A stretch of 47,066 nt of DNA from Beijerinckiaceae bacterium (lineage in GTDB: Bacteria; Pseudomonadota; Alphaproteobacteria; Rhizobiales; Beijerinckiaceae): assembly GCA_947453205.1 (NCBI GenBank), contig CANGFT010000030.1, positions 1 to 47,066 of the forward strand, read 5' to 3'. This document shows, in pieces, positions 9,601 through 16,271 of the stretch. The notes under the pieces are model-generated. The model saw nothing but the letters and a program-made list of their open reading frames with translations, ran no database searches and was not told the DNA's origin. The position numbers and the translations under genes were made by a program. The first letter of the stretch is position 1, and each line of letters starts with the position of its first letter.

Positions 9601-11536
9601 CGTCGATGACGACGCCGGCCCCGATTATCTTCCCGAGATGATCCGGGTCGAGCGACTGAATGTTCTGGGATGTGTCAGACAGCTTGATCGTTGGGCTGTT
9701 GTTTTCGGCGCCCTTAATAGCGACAGCCCTGGTGTCTGCGTCGAATTGGCCGCCGCTGGAGAAGAAAGCGTCCCATTTCACCTTGTCCAGCGTGAGGCTC
9801 TTGGCGCCATTTCCATCAGCCCTTAGGCTGAGATAGTCGACGCCATTGGTCTTGAGCTTTCCAAAGTCGTCGGCGGAAAGGGTCTGTATATTCGAGCCGA
9901 GATCAATGAGCGTGACCGCATCGTCACTGGTCAGGGCGACGCCGGTCGACATAAGCTTCTGGTATTTTTCAACGGAAAGGGAGAGCGCGTCATCAGTTGA
10001 ATCTATGCTGGCGAAACCCTTGCCCTTGAGGGCGCCAAGCTCTGTCGTGAGGAGCTTTTCGAGATTGATCCTGGCATCGGAAAGAACAATGCTTTGGCCG
10101 TCAGCCGCCTTGAAGGTGAAGCCCTTCTCCACCAGCTTGTCATATTGCTCCACCGTCAGGAAAAGGTTCTCGGTCGACTGGATCGACTTGACGCCCCTGT
10201 CGTAGAGCTGGGTGAGGTCAGTGGTGGTGAGCTGCTTGAGATTGGCGGCGGTGTCGAGGATTGCGACCACATCATCGGCGGCGAATCGCAACGCCGTATC
10301 GTAGATCGCCCGATGCTGCTGGACGTTCAGATTCAGGGCGTTGTCAGAGACATTGATGAGGGTGAAGCCAAGGCCTGCTGAGAGCGCGCCGAGCTTTGTC
10401 GCGTCGAGCTTGTCTTTGATTTCCGCGCCGATGTCGCTGAGGATGACCGGGCCGGTGGAGGTGATCTTCAGATCAAGCTTTGCGGTCCTGGCGGCGTCCA
10501 GAGACAGGCTATTGCCATCGAGGACGGTGACGCCAAAGACCTGCGAGCCTTTCAGCTTGCCGATCGCATCAGCAGCGAGCGTGGCCAGATTTGCAGCCGT
10601 ATCGGAGAGGGTGATGCGATCCTCAGAGGCGAAAGCGATGCCCTGGGCGCTGATGGCCCCGAGTTGGGCGACGGTCAGATTGACCGCGTCATCGCTCAGA
10701 TTGATGTCCGCAACGCCATTGGTCTTCAGGGCGTTGATCTGCGTGACGGTCAGGCTCGTGACCTTCAGACCGGAATCGGCGAGGGTCGCGGCATGGGCGT
10801 CGCCGGTGATCCTGACGTTTCCAAGCGACGTCGCCTGATCGACGCTGAGTTGAATGCCTTGCCCGGCGGCCAACGCAATCTTGTCGAGGCCCCCCACAGA
10901 CAAGGCGGCGATCTGGACCTTGGTCAGCCCCTGGATGACCGGACCCGTGTCCACGATGCGCGCCTCATTCGTCGCGCCAAAGGCCACCGCCCCAAGCGAC
11001 GTCGCCTGCGCCACTGTGAGCTCGAGAGGCCCATCATTCGAATCGATGACGTCAACGCCCTTGCCTGCGAGCGCCGCGAGATCCAGCGATTTGAGGTTAG
11101 CCGCCGCATCTTTGATGGTGACCGTATCGCCTCCGGCGAGGCCGAGGCCCGCAGTGATGATGTCTTTGTATTGGGCGACCGAGAGCGTCCAGGCCTTGGA
11201 GATCGTGGAGGTGGCCAGAACGTCCACGCCGCGCGCCGCGTATCCGGCATATTTGGCTGTCGGCAGCGCGACCGGATCGACAAGGATCGCCACTGTGTCG
11301 AGGGTGGTGAATGTGACGCCCTGCGCGCGAACGGCCTCATATTGGGCGTCGGTGAAGGCGACATAATCATCTGACGCATCGAGCGAATTGACCTTGTCAG
11401 CCGAAAAATAGCCGATGGTCTGCGTGGTGAGCGTCGCCAGATTGGCGCCGGTGTCCCTGATGTCGATCGGACCGCTGAGCGTGTTCGCGTTATGGCGGGA
11501 GAGATATTCGGCGACCGTATAGGTGGTGTTGCTCAT
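1..11536 (-). CDS. Giant 58-residue-repeat protein, N-terminal part (runs off window)
   Basis: An open frame begins at the ATG at 11536 and reads leftward to the window edge, about 3,845 codons, with no stop found. I translated both ends and samples near 5.8 kb and 8.0 kb and all are in one frame. The N-terminus (MSNTTYTVAEYLSRHNANTL) has no signal peptide. The rest is about sixty tandem units of roughly 58 residues. A typical unit reads LSLDKAQYLALI, then LTAGDVVTLSDTGANI, then LSSTQIGALATNGVDKIDA. Some units have AQA in place of AQY, and lengths vary slightly. Units of this kind occur in very large, probably secreted or surface proteins of alphaproteobacteria. Absence of a signal peptide would suit type I secretion, whose signal is C-terminal and lies outside this window. 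No transporter genes for it are present here. The ribosome site is weak. Function is unknown; adhesin or surface-layer-like roles are inference only. Confidence 0.9.
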   Translation of the reverse strand, partial: MSNTTYTVAEYLSRHNANTLSGPIDIRDTGANLATLTTQTIGYFSADKVNSLDASDDYVAFTDAQYEAVRAQGVTFTTLDTVAILVDPVALPTAKYAGYAARGVDVLATSTISKAWTLSVAQYKDIITAGLGLAGGDTVTIKDAAANLKSLDLAALAGKGVDVIDSNDGPLELTVAQATSLGAVAFGATNEARIVDTGPVIQGLTKVQIAALSVGGLDKIALAAGQGIQLSVDQATSLGNVRITGDAHAATLADSGLKVTSLTVTQINALKTNGVADINLSDDAVNLTVAQLGAISAQGIAFASEDRITLSDTAANLATLAADAIGKLKGSQVFGVTVLDGNSLSLDAARTAKLDLKITSTGPVILSDIGAEIKDKLDATKLGALSAGLGFTLINVSDNALNLNVQQHRAIYDTALRFAADDVVAILDTAANLKQLTTTDLTQLYDRGVKSIQSTENLFLTVEQYDKLVEKGFTFKAADGQSIVLSDARINLEKLLTTELGALKGKGFASIDSTDDALSLSVEKYQKLMSTGVALTSDDAVTLIDLGSNIQTLSADDFGKLKTNGVDYLSLRADGNGAKSLTLDKVKWDAFFSSGGQFDADTRAVAIKGAENNSPTIKLSDTSQNIQSLDPDHLGKIIGAGVVIDATDDKLTLDQAHYKAIIDATTTSGDQRYWLFSDADVVTLSLTQNEIANLQASALADLSKIGVDKIVSAEANHTLTLSKAQYDSLIAPVTGLTNGWVSRASVAADDLVSVTMSKAELEGRDAAYLGALAANKIDKIALSSASVVTFTAEQARALGAVVIANAASVTLSDTGQNIANLSATVFADLVASGITKIDASDNALNLTVAQYQAIAGTSLKLDAGDVVTLRDKADFIAERNPAQLGALSGNGVDAIYTTDKMLSLTVEKAVALGGTIVVDHAGHAPAAPDAAPDFAGPYFEILDTSANISKLTKAQLQALNNNKLDQINSSDAKISLSSEALMALDKIKIATGDVVTLFDGGANIAKIDYSKLSAIGAAGVTNSIDASDNALSLSLAQFRALVGATNWRLSDNDVVTLRDAQVELAKLTVDEILGPVTNTQTGVRDATKGLTARGVDQLSTTANDRAFSISLAQYDALVQTSCTLLADDTVTLGGLTQADLDAKSTAWLTALAKNHIDKIGIANNADLSLNAANYFALGAVALVTNGVFTLKDTAEVLSKLNPDQIGGLAGKSVDVIKVSDGATLKLTVEQYRKLGAVALTEGDRVVLSDTVANLDTLQKSEIAGLTAKFVDAIEATNGPLSLTVEKALALGSVTFDTTNLVKIVDTVAHIADLTDNDIKSLDAAGLDWIDATDKDAQITLSIAQAKALGGIKIAADDYVVVVDTADNIATTLTPADITAFITHGVDEIRVGSEEGATSIDALVLTVVQAKALGVIKLGEASITYHDEDSKQDVTLTSKSRIEDTAANIKTLTAPDLTALANSGLDGIIVSDNAPLTLSLAQARALTLTHAEQSGYAVDQRIFTSGDVTVEDTGIAIAGLSARELGYLSDVGVDSINISGDGSVSITVAQYRALGDVYFGGGSKVTLSDTVVNLSLLSVSEFKELSSYGVDLINASDGTLDLSADKATALPSNISFTNTNPVRLVDKGAEVSKLTATKIAELNASGVDEFNATDSDPQITLTAAKATALGKIKIAADDAVTLRDEAANIKALDKDKIAALAGNGVDVIDASDATLNLLVEQAKAIGKVTFGTTNAVQIQDAVANVQTLSAEDLTNLARAGLDGVDVGANALTLNVAQATALTLTHADSAQPSGYAVDQRIVVNAAATVTLEDTGVNIAALSARQIGYLAANGVDKIHSSDTDARLSLSLAQFQALGTVQLTSADKVTLFDTADNISGLKVEDIKALAGKGIDFIDVSDGAMSLTVAQYNALGAVKLTGADTISLKDTNANITKLDASTFAVFATNGVDYIDAYDASATGHENDLVLSIAQYRALVATATALTSADTVTLKDTVANIQALSLPEIKALKGNNIDYIEPSDGDLTLTIGGALAFGDVGFKIDANRKIIVSDAASVISATSAENIAKLAAGGVKIFTAPEGYLRISVAQAKALGDAACDGAIEVSLLDSASNIQALPAEDIGKFAARGIDRIDVEDDPSTTTVVERDLSLRIDQYNALKGVKLTSSDNVTLTGKKADIEMLGDAGFAGLAGNFVDVIDVTDNQLSLSIKQFNSLKTQAQTVALTSADTVTLTDSGDNLGALSADEVGALAGRNIDVIASSTNTLTLDIARYNKLGAVTLTSADQVTLKDAAATIASQDVSFFTSLNGKNIDVITVSDADRKLSLSVAQYRELIKSAKLNGDDIVTLLDKAANLKALSTSEITALATNGVDVLDATDGRLDLSIAQAKALPSALVANVLKAKVTFGATNEVWVVDSASNIESLTIDQIKTLADAGVDYFDATGAAAITLPYAKAAALGALKFDGSDAVTVTCSSAELGGADIAKLGAAGVDVIKSSDANKLLSLTVAQYKALMNAGLKLTPDDTVTLSDLAGNLKGLQPTDIAALKTNGVDVLDATDAALDLSVAQVNALPSGLTFGPTKEVRIVDAGSTVSSLSATRIAQLDSAGLDKIAPLGANLAVTFDVAKVGALGNITIDAAFDVTLSDSNGAIKNMALSLFLGLSAHGVDKIEATGGTLDLTVQKATALDDKVLFTSTNSVRIADTGQSISAMSDVQIAKLNAIGVDLIDASDQIVTLTALKAKALGNIVIDSGDAVTLLDSGANIASLTAAQLGALATNGVDKIDVSDNVLSLDKAQYLALIGTSTTLMSADVVTLSDSGANIATLTSAQLGALAANGVDKIDATDNVLSLDKAQYLALIGTSTTLTAGDVVTLSDTGANIAGLTPVQLGALATNGVDKIDATDNVLSLDKAQYLALIANSTTLTSADVVTLADTGANIASLSSTQIGALATNGVDKIDATDGVLSLDKAQYLALIWTSTTLTAEDLVTLSDTGANIASLTAAQLGALATKGVDKIDATDNVLSLDKAQYMALIGTSTTLTSADVVTLFDTGANIASLSATQIGALAANGVDVIDANDGALSLRVDQYRELVKTTCKLTLADKVTLSDAAAQLKTLTVEEIKALAVNGVDVIEANDTAATALEWTVAQATALPSSINFGANIVKIKDASAQIETLDANQIRALNTAGLDLIDAGGAAVSLTADKAAALGGIKMSADDTVTLADSAGNIGGLSTDKLSKLKDATIDAIDVGGDGKMSLSVERFSALGTVKLTSADIITLSDTSSELKKLWTGDVISTLGAKFVDFIDVTGGPLALTAAEALKLPIYDPVGANNIKFTTTNVVRIADVGGTISSTLDAAKLAALSTAGVRSIDAGDDAISLSVAQARALGDIVIASGDAATLSDTGANIANLSSSEISKLAGNGIDAIDATDDKLTLSVAQYRNLGAVRLSDGDSITLSDDSSTLALLTPGEIRSLGDNSVDRIEAKGSTLSWTVAKATALSSAMTFTGSQEVHIADVGSLISLMTADQFASLARAGLTAIDAAGSDLNITLTAQKATSLGKIKINSTGSVTVADYGGAIGSLSAEELGKFAGNGVKTIDVIGDNKLSLRVDQYQALGTVALTSGDAVTLADAGSTLAGLDATAIGALAAKQIDVIDATDNVLSLDKAQYLALIATTTTLSAGDVVTLADTGANIATLSATQIGALTTNGVDKIDATDNVLSLDKAQYLALIATATTLTAGDVVTLSDTGANIASLSSTQIGALATNGVDKIDASDNVLSLDKAQYLALIGTSTTLTSADVVTLSDTSANIASLSSTQFGALATNGVDKIDATDGVLSLDKAQYLALIATTTTLT
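2390..3300 (-). repeat. Near-identical 174-bp tandem units, block B (within giant gene)
   Basis: The same landmark recurs at 2470 (one base changed), 2644, 2818, 2992 and 3166, again exactly 174 bp apart. Block B units match block A units closely. For example, the stretch around 2410-2480 is almost the same as that around 145-215. The units from about 610 to 2,390, between the two blocks, are clearly more diverged. That suggests a segment was copied from one place to the other inside the gene. Confidence 0.88.
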
Positions 11537-11639
11537 CGGTTGTGCGCCTTTTTCCAAACTGAATTCGCTTCCAACTCCAAAACCCACCGGCGCGGGTGGA
11601 CGGCGCGCGAAGCGACATCCCCTGCATCTCAACAGTGGC

Positions 11640-11757
11640 TTGGCGACACTATTATTAACTGTGGTGTTACACAATGGATTTTTATTGAAAATAATGATGT
11701 AAAATATAATAATTTTTTTTAAATCTTTGTTTTTTTTGAAAAATTATCATGTTCACA
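11640..11757. promoter_or_regulatory. AT-rich non-coding stretch upstream of the giant repeat gene
   Basis: The gap 11537-11977 holds no convincing gene. Its central part is strikingly AT-rich, with runs of T and A (for example near 11705-11735), while both sides are GC-rich. It lies about 100-220 bp upstream of the giant gene's start and so probably carries its promoter or binding sites for a silencing protein. I could not assign a clear -35/-10 pair. A short inverted repeat, CCACC/GGTGG, lies at about 11582-11598 in the leader. Confidence 0.4.
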
Positions 11758-11920
11758 GGCGTCGTTTTTTCACCGCGGGAAATGGCGCAGTTGGCGCTTT
11801 CGACGGCGTCGGGAATGGGATGGGGAGGGTCTATCGGCTTGGGCGCCGGACAGGAGGTCCGCTGTCCGGCTGCGGACCGCAGGGCTGATGGTTAGAAATT
11901 ATTTCATTAAAACAGGCGTT

Positions 11921-11955
11921 TAAAATAAAGGCCCCTCCCGCATGCGGGAGGGGCC
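11921..11955 (-). terminator. Intrinsic terminator after the Bug receptor gene
   Basis: Positions 11930-11955 form a perfect 26-bp palindrome (13-base arms centred on GCATGC). On the minus strand it is followed by a T-rich run (TTTATTTTA, 11929-11921). It sits 22 bp past the stop of the leftward gene ending at 11978. Confidence 0.88.
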
Positions 11956-11977
11956 GATCAACCCGGTCGGCGATTCC

Positions 11978-13003
11978 TCAGCCCTTGAAGGCGACGGCGG
12001 CCTTCTCGACCACGTCGGGCGGGGTCTTCACGATGGCGTCGGAATAGCCCTGCACGACCGTGCCCGGCGCCGGATCAAGCTCGAGGGCCCGCTTGGCGGC
12101 CATGTCGATCATGGCGGGGTCGGCCACCATCTTGTCGAAGGTCTCGCGCAGGAAGGCGATGCGGTCTTCCGGCACGCCGGGGGGCGCCAGAAGCGCACGG
12201 CCGATCATGGCGCCGGCGGAGGCGAATTCGATGACCTTCTTGGCCACGGGATCCTCGACCAGCTCCTGCATGAGCGGCACATCCGGCAATTCGCGGTTGC
12301 GCTTGAGGCCCGTCTGGATGATGGCCACAAGCTCGCCTTCAGCGAGCTGACGGCTATGGGTCACGCGCCAGGAGTTCCAGGCTGAGGAGACAAGGTCGAT
12401 CTCGCCGCGCTCCAGCGCAATCGAATATTCATTGGCGCCGGGATAGCCGCAGATCATCTTGAACTTGTAATCGCCAAGCACTTTCAGCAGGGCGGGATAT
12501 TGATAGGACTGGGCGGTCGTGCCCGTGCAGCCGACGATGGTCTCCTGCCGCTTCATGTCCGCCGGCGTCTTGGAGGGGGAGTCCTTGCGGCGCACGAAGG
12601 CGGTGTTCACGGGCGAGAAGGAGCCGATGTAGCGCATCGTCTCGACCTTCCATTTGCCGACCTCGGGCTCCATGACCTGGGTGTTGCCGATGGTCTCCGG
12701 CAGAACCGCCAGCACCGTGCCATCCCGTGGGGCCTGACCATAGATGTAGCTGGTGGCGATGAGGCCGCCGCCGCCGGGCTTGTTCTCCACGATCACCGCC
12801 TTGGCCTGCGGCAGGTGGGCCCGCAGCATGTCGGCGGCGAGGCGGGCGTAGAAGTCATAGGAGCCGCCCGGCGGATGGCCGACCATGACCTTGATCGTCT
12901 TGTCGCGGAAGAACTCGGCCGGGCTCTGCGCCAGCGCGGCGCCGAGGGTCAGAGGCAGGGACAGGGCGAGGCCTGCGAAGAGGCGGGCAGGTTTCTTGAA
13001 CAT
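11978..13003 (-). CDS. Bug-family (tripartite tricarboxylate) substrate-binding protein
   Basis: A 341-residue periplasmic receptor. Residues 1-25 form a signal peptide (MFKKPARLFAGLALSLPL, then AALAQ). The mature part shows Bug-family marks: FRDKTIKVMVGHPPGGSYD near the N-terminus, a VIVENKPGGGG-type segment around residue 77, and a C-terminal segment beginning PPGVPEDRIAFLRETFD. Bug receptors bind carboxylates or other small organic molecules and usually feed TctA/TctB membrane partners, which are absent here, so it is an orphan receptor in this window. A GGGAG ribosome site precedes the ATG. It follows the amidohydrolase gene by 16 bp, so the two are probably co-transcribed and the ligand may be related to that enzyme's substrate. 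The transcript ends at the palindromic terminator just beyond. Confidence 0.9.
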   Translation of the reverse strand: MFKKPARLFAGLALSLPLTLGAALAQSPAEFFRDKTIKVMVGHPPGGSYDFYARLAADMLRAHLPQAKAVIVENKPGGGGLIATSYIYGQAPRDGTVLAVLPETIGNTQVMEPEVGKWKVETMRYIGSFSPVNTAFVRRKDSPSKTPADMKRQETIVGCTGTTAQSYQYPALLKVLGDYKFKMICGYPGANEYSIALERGEIDLVSSAWNSWRVTHSRQLAEGELVAIIQTGLKRNRELPDVPLMQELVEDPVAKKVIEFASAGAMIGRALLAPPGVPEDRIAFLRETFDKMVADPAMIDMAAKRALELDPAPGTVVQGYSDAIVKTPPDVVEKAAVAFKG

Positions 13004-13019
13004 GGATCAAACTCCCGGA

Positions 13020-13889
13020 TCAGGCGCCGCTCAGGACGGGATAGAGACGCAGCGCCGTGCCGCTGAGGATGTTGGCGCGGTCGGCGGGCGCCAGGGGCGC
13101 CAGCACATGCAGCGTCTCCCTGACGATGCCGGCCAGGGTGTCGTCATGGGCGGGGAAGTTGGAGCCCCATAGAATATGGTCCGAGCCGAAGGCGGCGACC
13201 AGCTTGGGCATGAAGGTCTCCGGCGTCGCCTTGCCCGCCTGGCAGTGCTCGACGGTGCGGCTGGTGAGCTTGAGATAGATGTTCTTGTAGTCAGCCAGAG
13301 ACCAGAGGCTATCGGCCGCGGCATAGGGCGGGCCATCGCTGATGACAGGGCGCGCCAGATGGTCGAGCAGGAAATTGACGTTAGGGAACGCCTTCACGAT
13401 CTTGAGCAGCAGGGGGATGCCCTCGGCGGTCATCTGCATGGCGATGGGGAGATTGAGCCGTCCCGCCTTCTCCCAGACCGGCCAGGCGCGCTCATCGTCG
13501 AGCCAGGTCTGCTGGCCCGGCATGGTGGAGCCGGTGGTGAAGACGCGCATGCCGGTCATGCCGAGGGAGACCCAATGGTCCATCTGCCCGGTGGCCCCGG
13601 GATCCAGCGGATCAATGGAGAAGACGCCGGTGAAGCGGCTGGGCGCATATTTCAGCGACGCCGCCAGATAGGACGAATCGTGTCCATAGGCGGTCGAGGC
13701 CTGCACCACGGCGGCCTTGGCCACGCCCGCCTCATCCATGGCGGCGATGAGCTGCTCGGGGGTGGTGGGGCGCTCGGAGGACCAGTCCGACTGCTTGCCG
13801 CCGATGGGGGCGAGCGGCCAGGCCGCGCGGTCGGGCGAGACCACATGGCAGTGCACGTCGATGATCATGGGGGTGTCGCTCGCCGTCAA
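13020..13889 (-). CDS. Amidohydrolase-2 family metal hydrolase (lactonase-like)
   Basis: A 289-residue TIM-barrel protein with the first-strand H-x-H motif (DVHCHV, residues 11-16), a mid-barrel LLDHLARP and a late SDHILWGSNFPAHDD with the conserved Asp/His region. This pattern matches the branch that includes 2-pyrone-4,6-dicarboxylate lactonase and fuconolactonase-like enzymes. No signal peptide, so cytoplasmic. The start is taken as a TTG at 13889 because an AGGAGG site (13895-13900) lies 5 bp upstream. The next candidate, the ATG before IIDVHCH, has no comparable site. It sits between a cytochrome c gene (81 bp upstream) and a Bug receptor (16 bp downstream), all leftward, a plausible operon. 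Likely reaction is hydrolysis of a lactone or similar ring; the substrate is unknown. Confidence 0.85.
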   Translation of the reverse strand: MTASDTPMIIDVHCHVVSPDRAAWPLAPIGGKQSDWSSERPTTPEQLIAAMDEAGVAKAAVVQASTAYGHDSSYLAASLKYAPSRFTGVFSIDPLDPGATGQMDHWVSLGMTGMRVFTTGSTMPGQQTWLDDERAWPVWEKAGRLNLPIAMQMTAEGIPLLLKIVKAFPNVNFLLDHLARPVISDGPPYAAADSLWSLADYKNIYLKLTSRTVEHCQAGKATPETFMPKLVAAFGSDHILWGSNFPAHDDTLAGIVRETLHVLAPLAPADRANILSGTALRLYPVLSGA

Positions 13890-13894
13890 TCAGG

Positions 13895-13900
13895 CCTCCT
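13895..13900 (-). promoter_or_regulatory. Shine-Dalgarno site deciding a TTG start
   Basis: A full AGGAGG on the minus strand lies 5 bp before the TTG at 13889. It supports TTG rather than a downstream ATG as the start of the amidohydrolase. Confidence 0.75.
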
Positions 13901-13969
13901 GTTCAGCGCGCCGCAGGTCGTGGACGCCTTTATGGACGCGCAATGCGCGCCTGACCATCCCCTCCCGGT

Positions 13970-14302
13970 TCAACCGCCGGAGGATTGGATATAGGCCCAG
14001 ACCTGATCCATCTCCTCGGGCGACAGCACGCCTGCCCAGGAGGGCATCTGTCCCTTGCCTGTGGCCAGCACCTTGTCGAACCGGGGCCGCTCGTCGGCGC
14101 GCAGTTGCCTGAGGTCGAAGATGCCGTTGGGGTTGCTCATTCTCTCCCCGTGGCAGGGCGCGCAATTGGCCTCGAAGACGCGTTCGCCGGCCTGCGCCTT
14201 CTCGGCGTCCTGAGCCAGAGCCGGCCCATGAACCAACCCTTGGGTCAGCACGAGGGCCAACAGCCCTGCTGCAATGCGAAATTGCCGATGAACGCTCTCC
14301 AA
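13970..14302 (-). CDS. Small periplasmic c-type cytochrome
   Basis: A 110-residue class I cytochrome c if started at the TTG at 14302, which has AAGGGGAG 8 bp upstream (14311-14318). A longer frame from a GTG at 14371 would put a charged, non-signal-like stretch in front and is less likely. Residues 8-31 form a signal peptide ending ALAQ. The haem motif C-A-P-C-H is at residues 47-51 and a probable axial Met (GQMPSW) at about 86. It is transcribed divergently from the PQQ dehydrogenase, about 100 bp away. PQQ alcohol dehydrogenases pass electrons to such cytochromes, so it may be that enzyme's acceptor (inference). It could also be the first gene of the leftward operon with the amidohydrolase and the Bug receptor. 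Confidence 0.85.
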   Translation of the reverse strand: MESVHRQFRIAAGLLALVLTQGLVHGPALAQDAEKAQAGERVFEANCAPCHGERMSNPNGIFDLRQLRADERPRFDKVLATGKGQMPSWAGVLSPEEMDQVWAYIQSSGG

Positions 14303-14403
14303 ATCCGCAACTCCCCTTGTTTTAAGCGCCCTGCAATGATCCAATTCATCCCAATCGGCGGACGCCCACAAGAGCGCCGCAGACTTACGCAGGGGAGCGA
14401 AAC

Positions 14404-16194
14404 ATGAGGCAGTCTAGCAGCAAGAGCCGTTCAAAATCCATTCGCGCGCTTGGATGTTCCGCCGCCGGCCTTTTGCTCGCGCTGGGCGGCGCGGCGCTGG
14501 CGCAGGACTTCAAGCCGGTGTCGCGGGAAACGCTGATGAATCCGGATCCTGCGGATTGGCTGATGATCAACCGCACCTATGATGAGCAAAGGTTCAGCCC
14601 GCTCGACCAGATCAACAAAAGCAATGTGCGGGGCCTGCGCATGGCCTGGTCGCGCGGCCTGCCGGCGGGCACGCAGGAATCGACCCCGATCGTCTACAAC
14701 GGGATCATGTATTCCTTCCGCCCCGGCGCCGGAATCATTGCGCTGGACGCCACGACCGGCGACCAGATCTGGGAATATACGCGCAATTACCCCCGCGACA
14801 TGGCCGACGCCATCGGCGGGCCCGCGACGGCGCGCAGCAAGAGCCTCGCCATCTGGGAGGACATGATCTACTACGACGCGCCCGATGGCTTCATCATCGC
14901 GCTGGACGCGAAAACCGGCAAATTGCGCTGGGAGACCAAGGCGCATGATTACAAGGACAAAACGCAACATACGGGCGGCGTGATCGTCGCTGAAGGCAAG
15001 GTCATCTCCAACCGCACCTGCGAGACGCGCGTCGGCTGCTTCATCTCCGCCCATGACGCCAGGACCGGCAAGGAAGTCTGGAAATTCTACACCACCGCCG
15101 CGGCCGGCGAACCAGGCGGCGATTCATGGGGCAAGCTGGAGACCGAAAAGCGCGTCGCCAGCTCCTGGGGCCTGCCAGGCTCCTATGATCCGGCGCGCAA
15201 ACTTGTTTACTGGGCGATCTCGAACCCCAAGCCCTATACGCGCCTGTCTCGCCATGGTTCGGCCGACGCGATCAGCAAGACGTCGCCCGCCGACCTCTAC
15301 AGTAATACGACCGTGGCGCTCGACGTCGAAACGGGCAAGCTGAAATGGCATTATCAGCACCTGCCCGGCGATGATTGGGACGCCGACCATATCCATGAGC
15401 GCACCCTCGTGCGCGCGCCGTTCAATCCGGACCCCAAGTCGGTGAAATGGATCAATCCGAAGATCCCGCGCGGGCAGGAGCGCGACATGGTGATCGCCGT
15501 GGGCGAGGCGGGCGGCATCTTTTCGCTGGACCGCGACACCGGCCAGTTCCTGTGGGCATCGCCCTTCCCCTATGACGTACCGGAGTTCAACATCTCCGAC
15601 ATCGACGTCGAAACGGGGCGGGTGCACATCAACTGGGACAAGATCTTCAAGAAGGACGGGGATCGCTCCATCGTCTGCTACCACAATGTCCGCAGCTTCT
15701 GGTCGACCGCCTATCATCCCGGCAAGAAGGCGCTTTATGTGCCGTTCAACGACAACTGTCTGGACATGACCGCCAACGCCAAGAACCCGCAGGGCTTTGG
15801 GCCGCGCAACGGCATCCTTCGCCCCGGCGCCGACCTCAACGCCTATATGGGCATGGCGCGCATCGACCTTTCCACCGGAGAGATGAAGCGCATCTACTCC
15901 CAGGGGACGCCCGGCAACGGCTCGGCGCTCGTCACGGCTGGCGATCTTCTGTTCTGGGGCGACATGGACCGACGCTTCCGCGCCTTCGACGCGGACACGG
16001 GCGAAGTGCTCTGGGAGCAGCTCGTGGGCGGCATCGTTCAGACCAGCACGATCACCTATTCGGTGAAGGGCAAGCAATATGTCGCCATCTATACGGGCGA
16101 CGCCCAATCCGGCACGGCCGGTCCCCTGCAGGTGGCGAAGGAGACGCGCCCGCCGCGTGCGCATAACGCGATCTACGTGTTCGCCCTGCCCTGA
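14404..16194 (+). CDS. PQQ-dependent alcohol dehydrogenase-type quinoprotein
   Basis: A 596-residue periplasmic quinoprotein. Residues 1-34 are a signal peptide with an Arg/Lys-rich start and ALAQ end. The rest shows the eight-bladed propeller with repeated W-docking motifs (ALDATTGDQIWEY, ALDAKTGKLRWET, AHDARTGKEVWKF, AFDADTGEVLWEQ). The active-site segment VALDVETGKLKWHYQHLPGD, followed by DWD, is at residues 304-326. Asp307 is the likely catalytic base and the residue two further on is Glu309. I see no vicinal Cys-Cys pair of the classical methanol dehydrogenase kind; Cys206 and Cys212 are separated. The family oxidises primary alcohols or similar substrates using PQQ plus Ca or a lanthanide; which metal and substrate apply here is not clear. 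Cytochrome c is divergent; no PQQ synthesis genes are present. A hairpin follows the stop. Confidence 0.92.
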   Translation: MRQSSSKSRSKSIRALGCSAAGLLLALGGAALAQDFKPVSRETLMNPDPADWLMINRTYDEQRFSPLDQINKSNVRGLRMAWSRGLPAGTQESTPIVYNGIMYSFRPGAGIIALDATTGDQIWEYTRNYPRDMADAIGGPATARSKSLAIWEDMIYYDAPDGFIIALDAKTGKLRWETKAHDYKDKTQHTGGVIVAEGKVISNRTCETRVGCFISAHDARTGKEVWKFYTTAAAGEPGGDSWGKLETEKRVASSWGLPGSYDPARKLVYWAISNPKPYTRLSRHGSADAISKTSPADLYSNTTVALDVETGKLKWHYQHLPGDDWDADHIHERTLVRAPFNPDPKSVKWINPKIPRGQERDMVIAVGEAGGIFSLDRDTGQFLWASPFPYDVPEFNISDIDVETGRVHINWDKIFKKDGDRSIVCYHNVRSFWSTAYHPGKKALYVPFNDNCLDMTANAKNPQGFGPRNGILRPGADLNAYMGMARIDLSTGEMKRIYSQGTPGNGSALVTAGDLLFWGDMDRRFRAFDADTGEVLWEQLVGGIVQTSTITYSVKGKQYVAIYTGDAQSGTAGPLQVAKETRPPRAHNAIYVFALP

Positions 16195-16205
16195 GGGTTG
16201 TCGAA

Positions 16206-16233
16206 AACAAGCCCGCGCAAAGGCGGGCTTGTT
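16206..16233. terminator. Hairpin between convergent genes
   Basis: A perfect 11-bp stem (AACAAGCCCGC / GCGGGCTTGTT) with a 6-base loop lies between the PQQ dehydrogenase stop (16194) and the leftward amidohydrolase stop (16272). On the minus strand it is followed by a short T run. It could serve both genes. Confidence 0.7.
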
Positions 16234-16271
16234 CCGGGGGCGAAGGATGGGACTGACGGACTGAAGGCGGC

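Noticed and set aside
11492-11722. A 76-codon plus-strand frame at the start of the giant gene
   Set aside because: It is antisense to the giant gene's first codons and extends into AT-rich non-coding DNA, with no supporting features.
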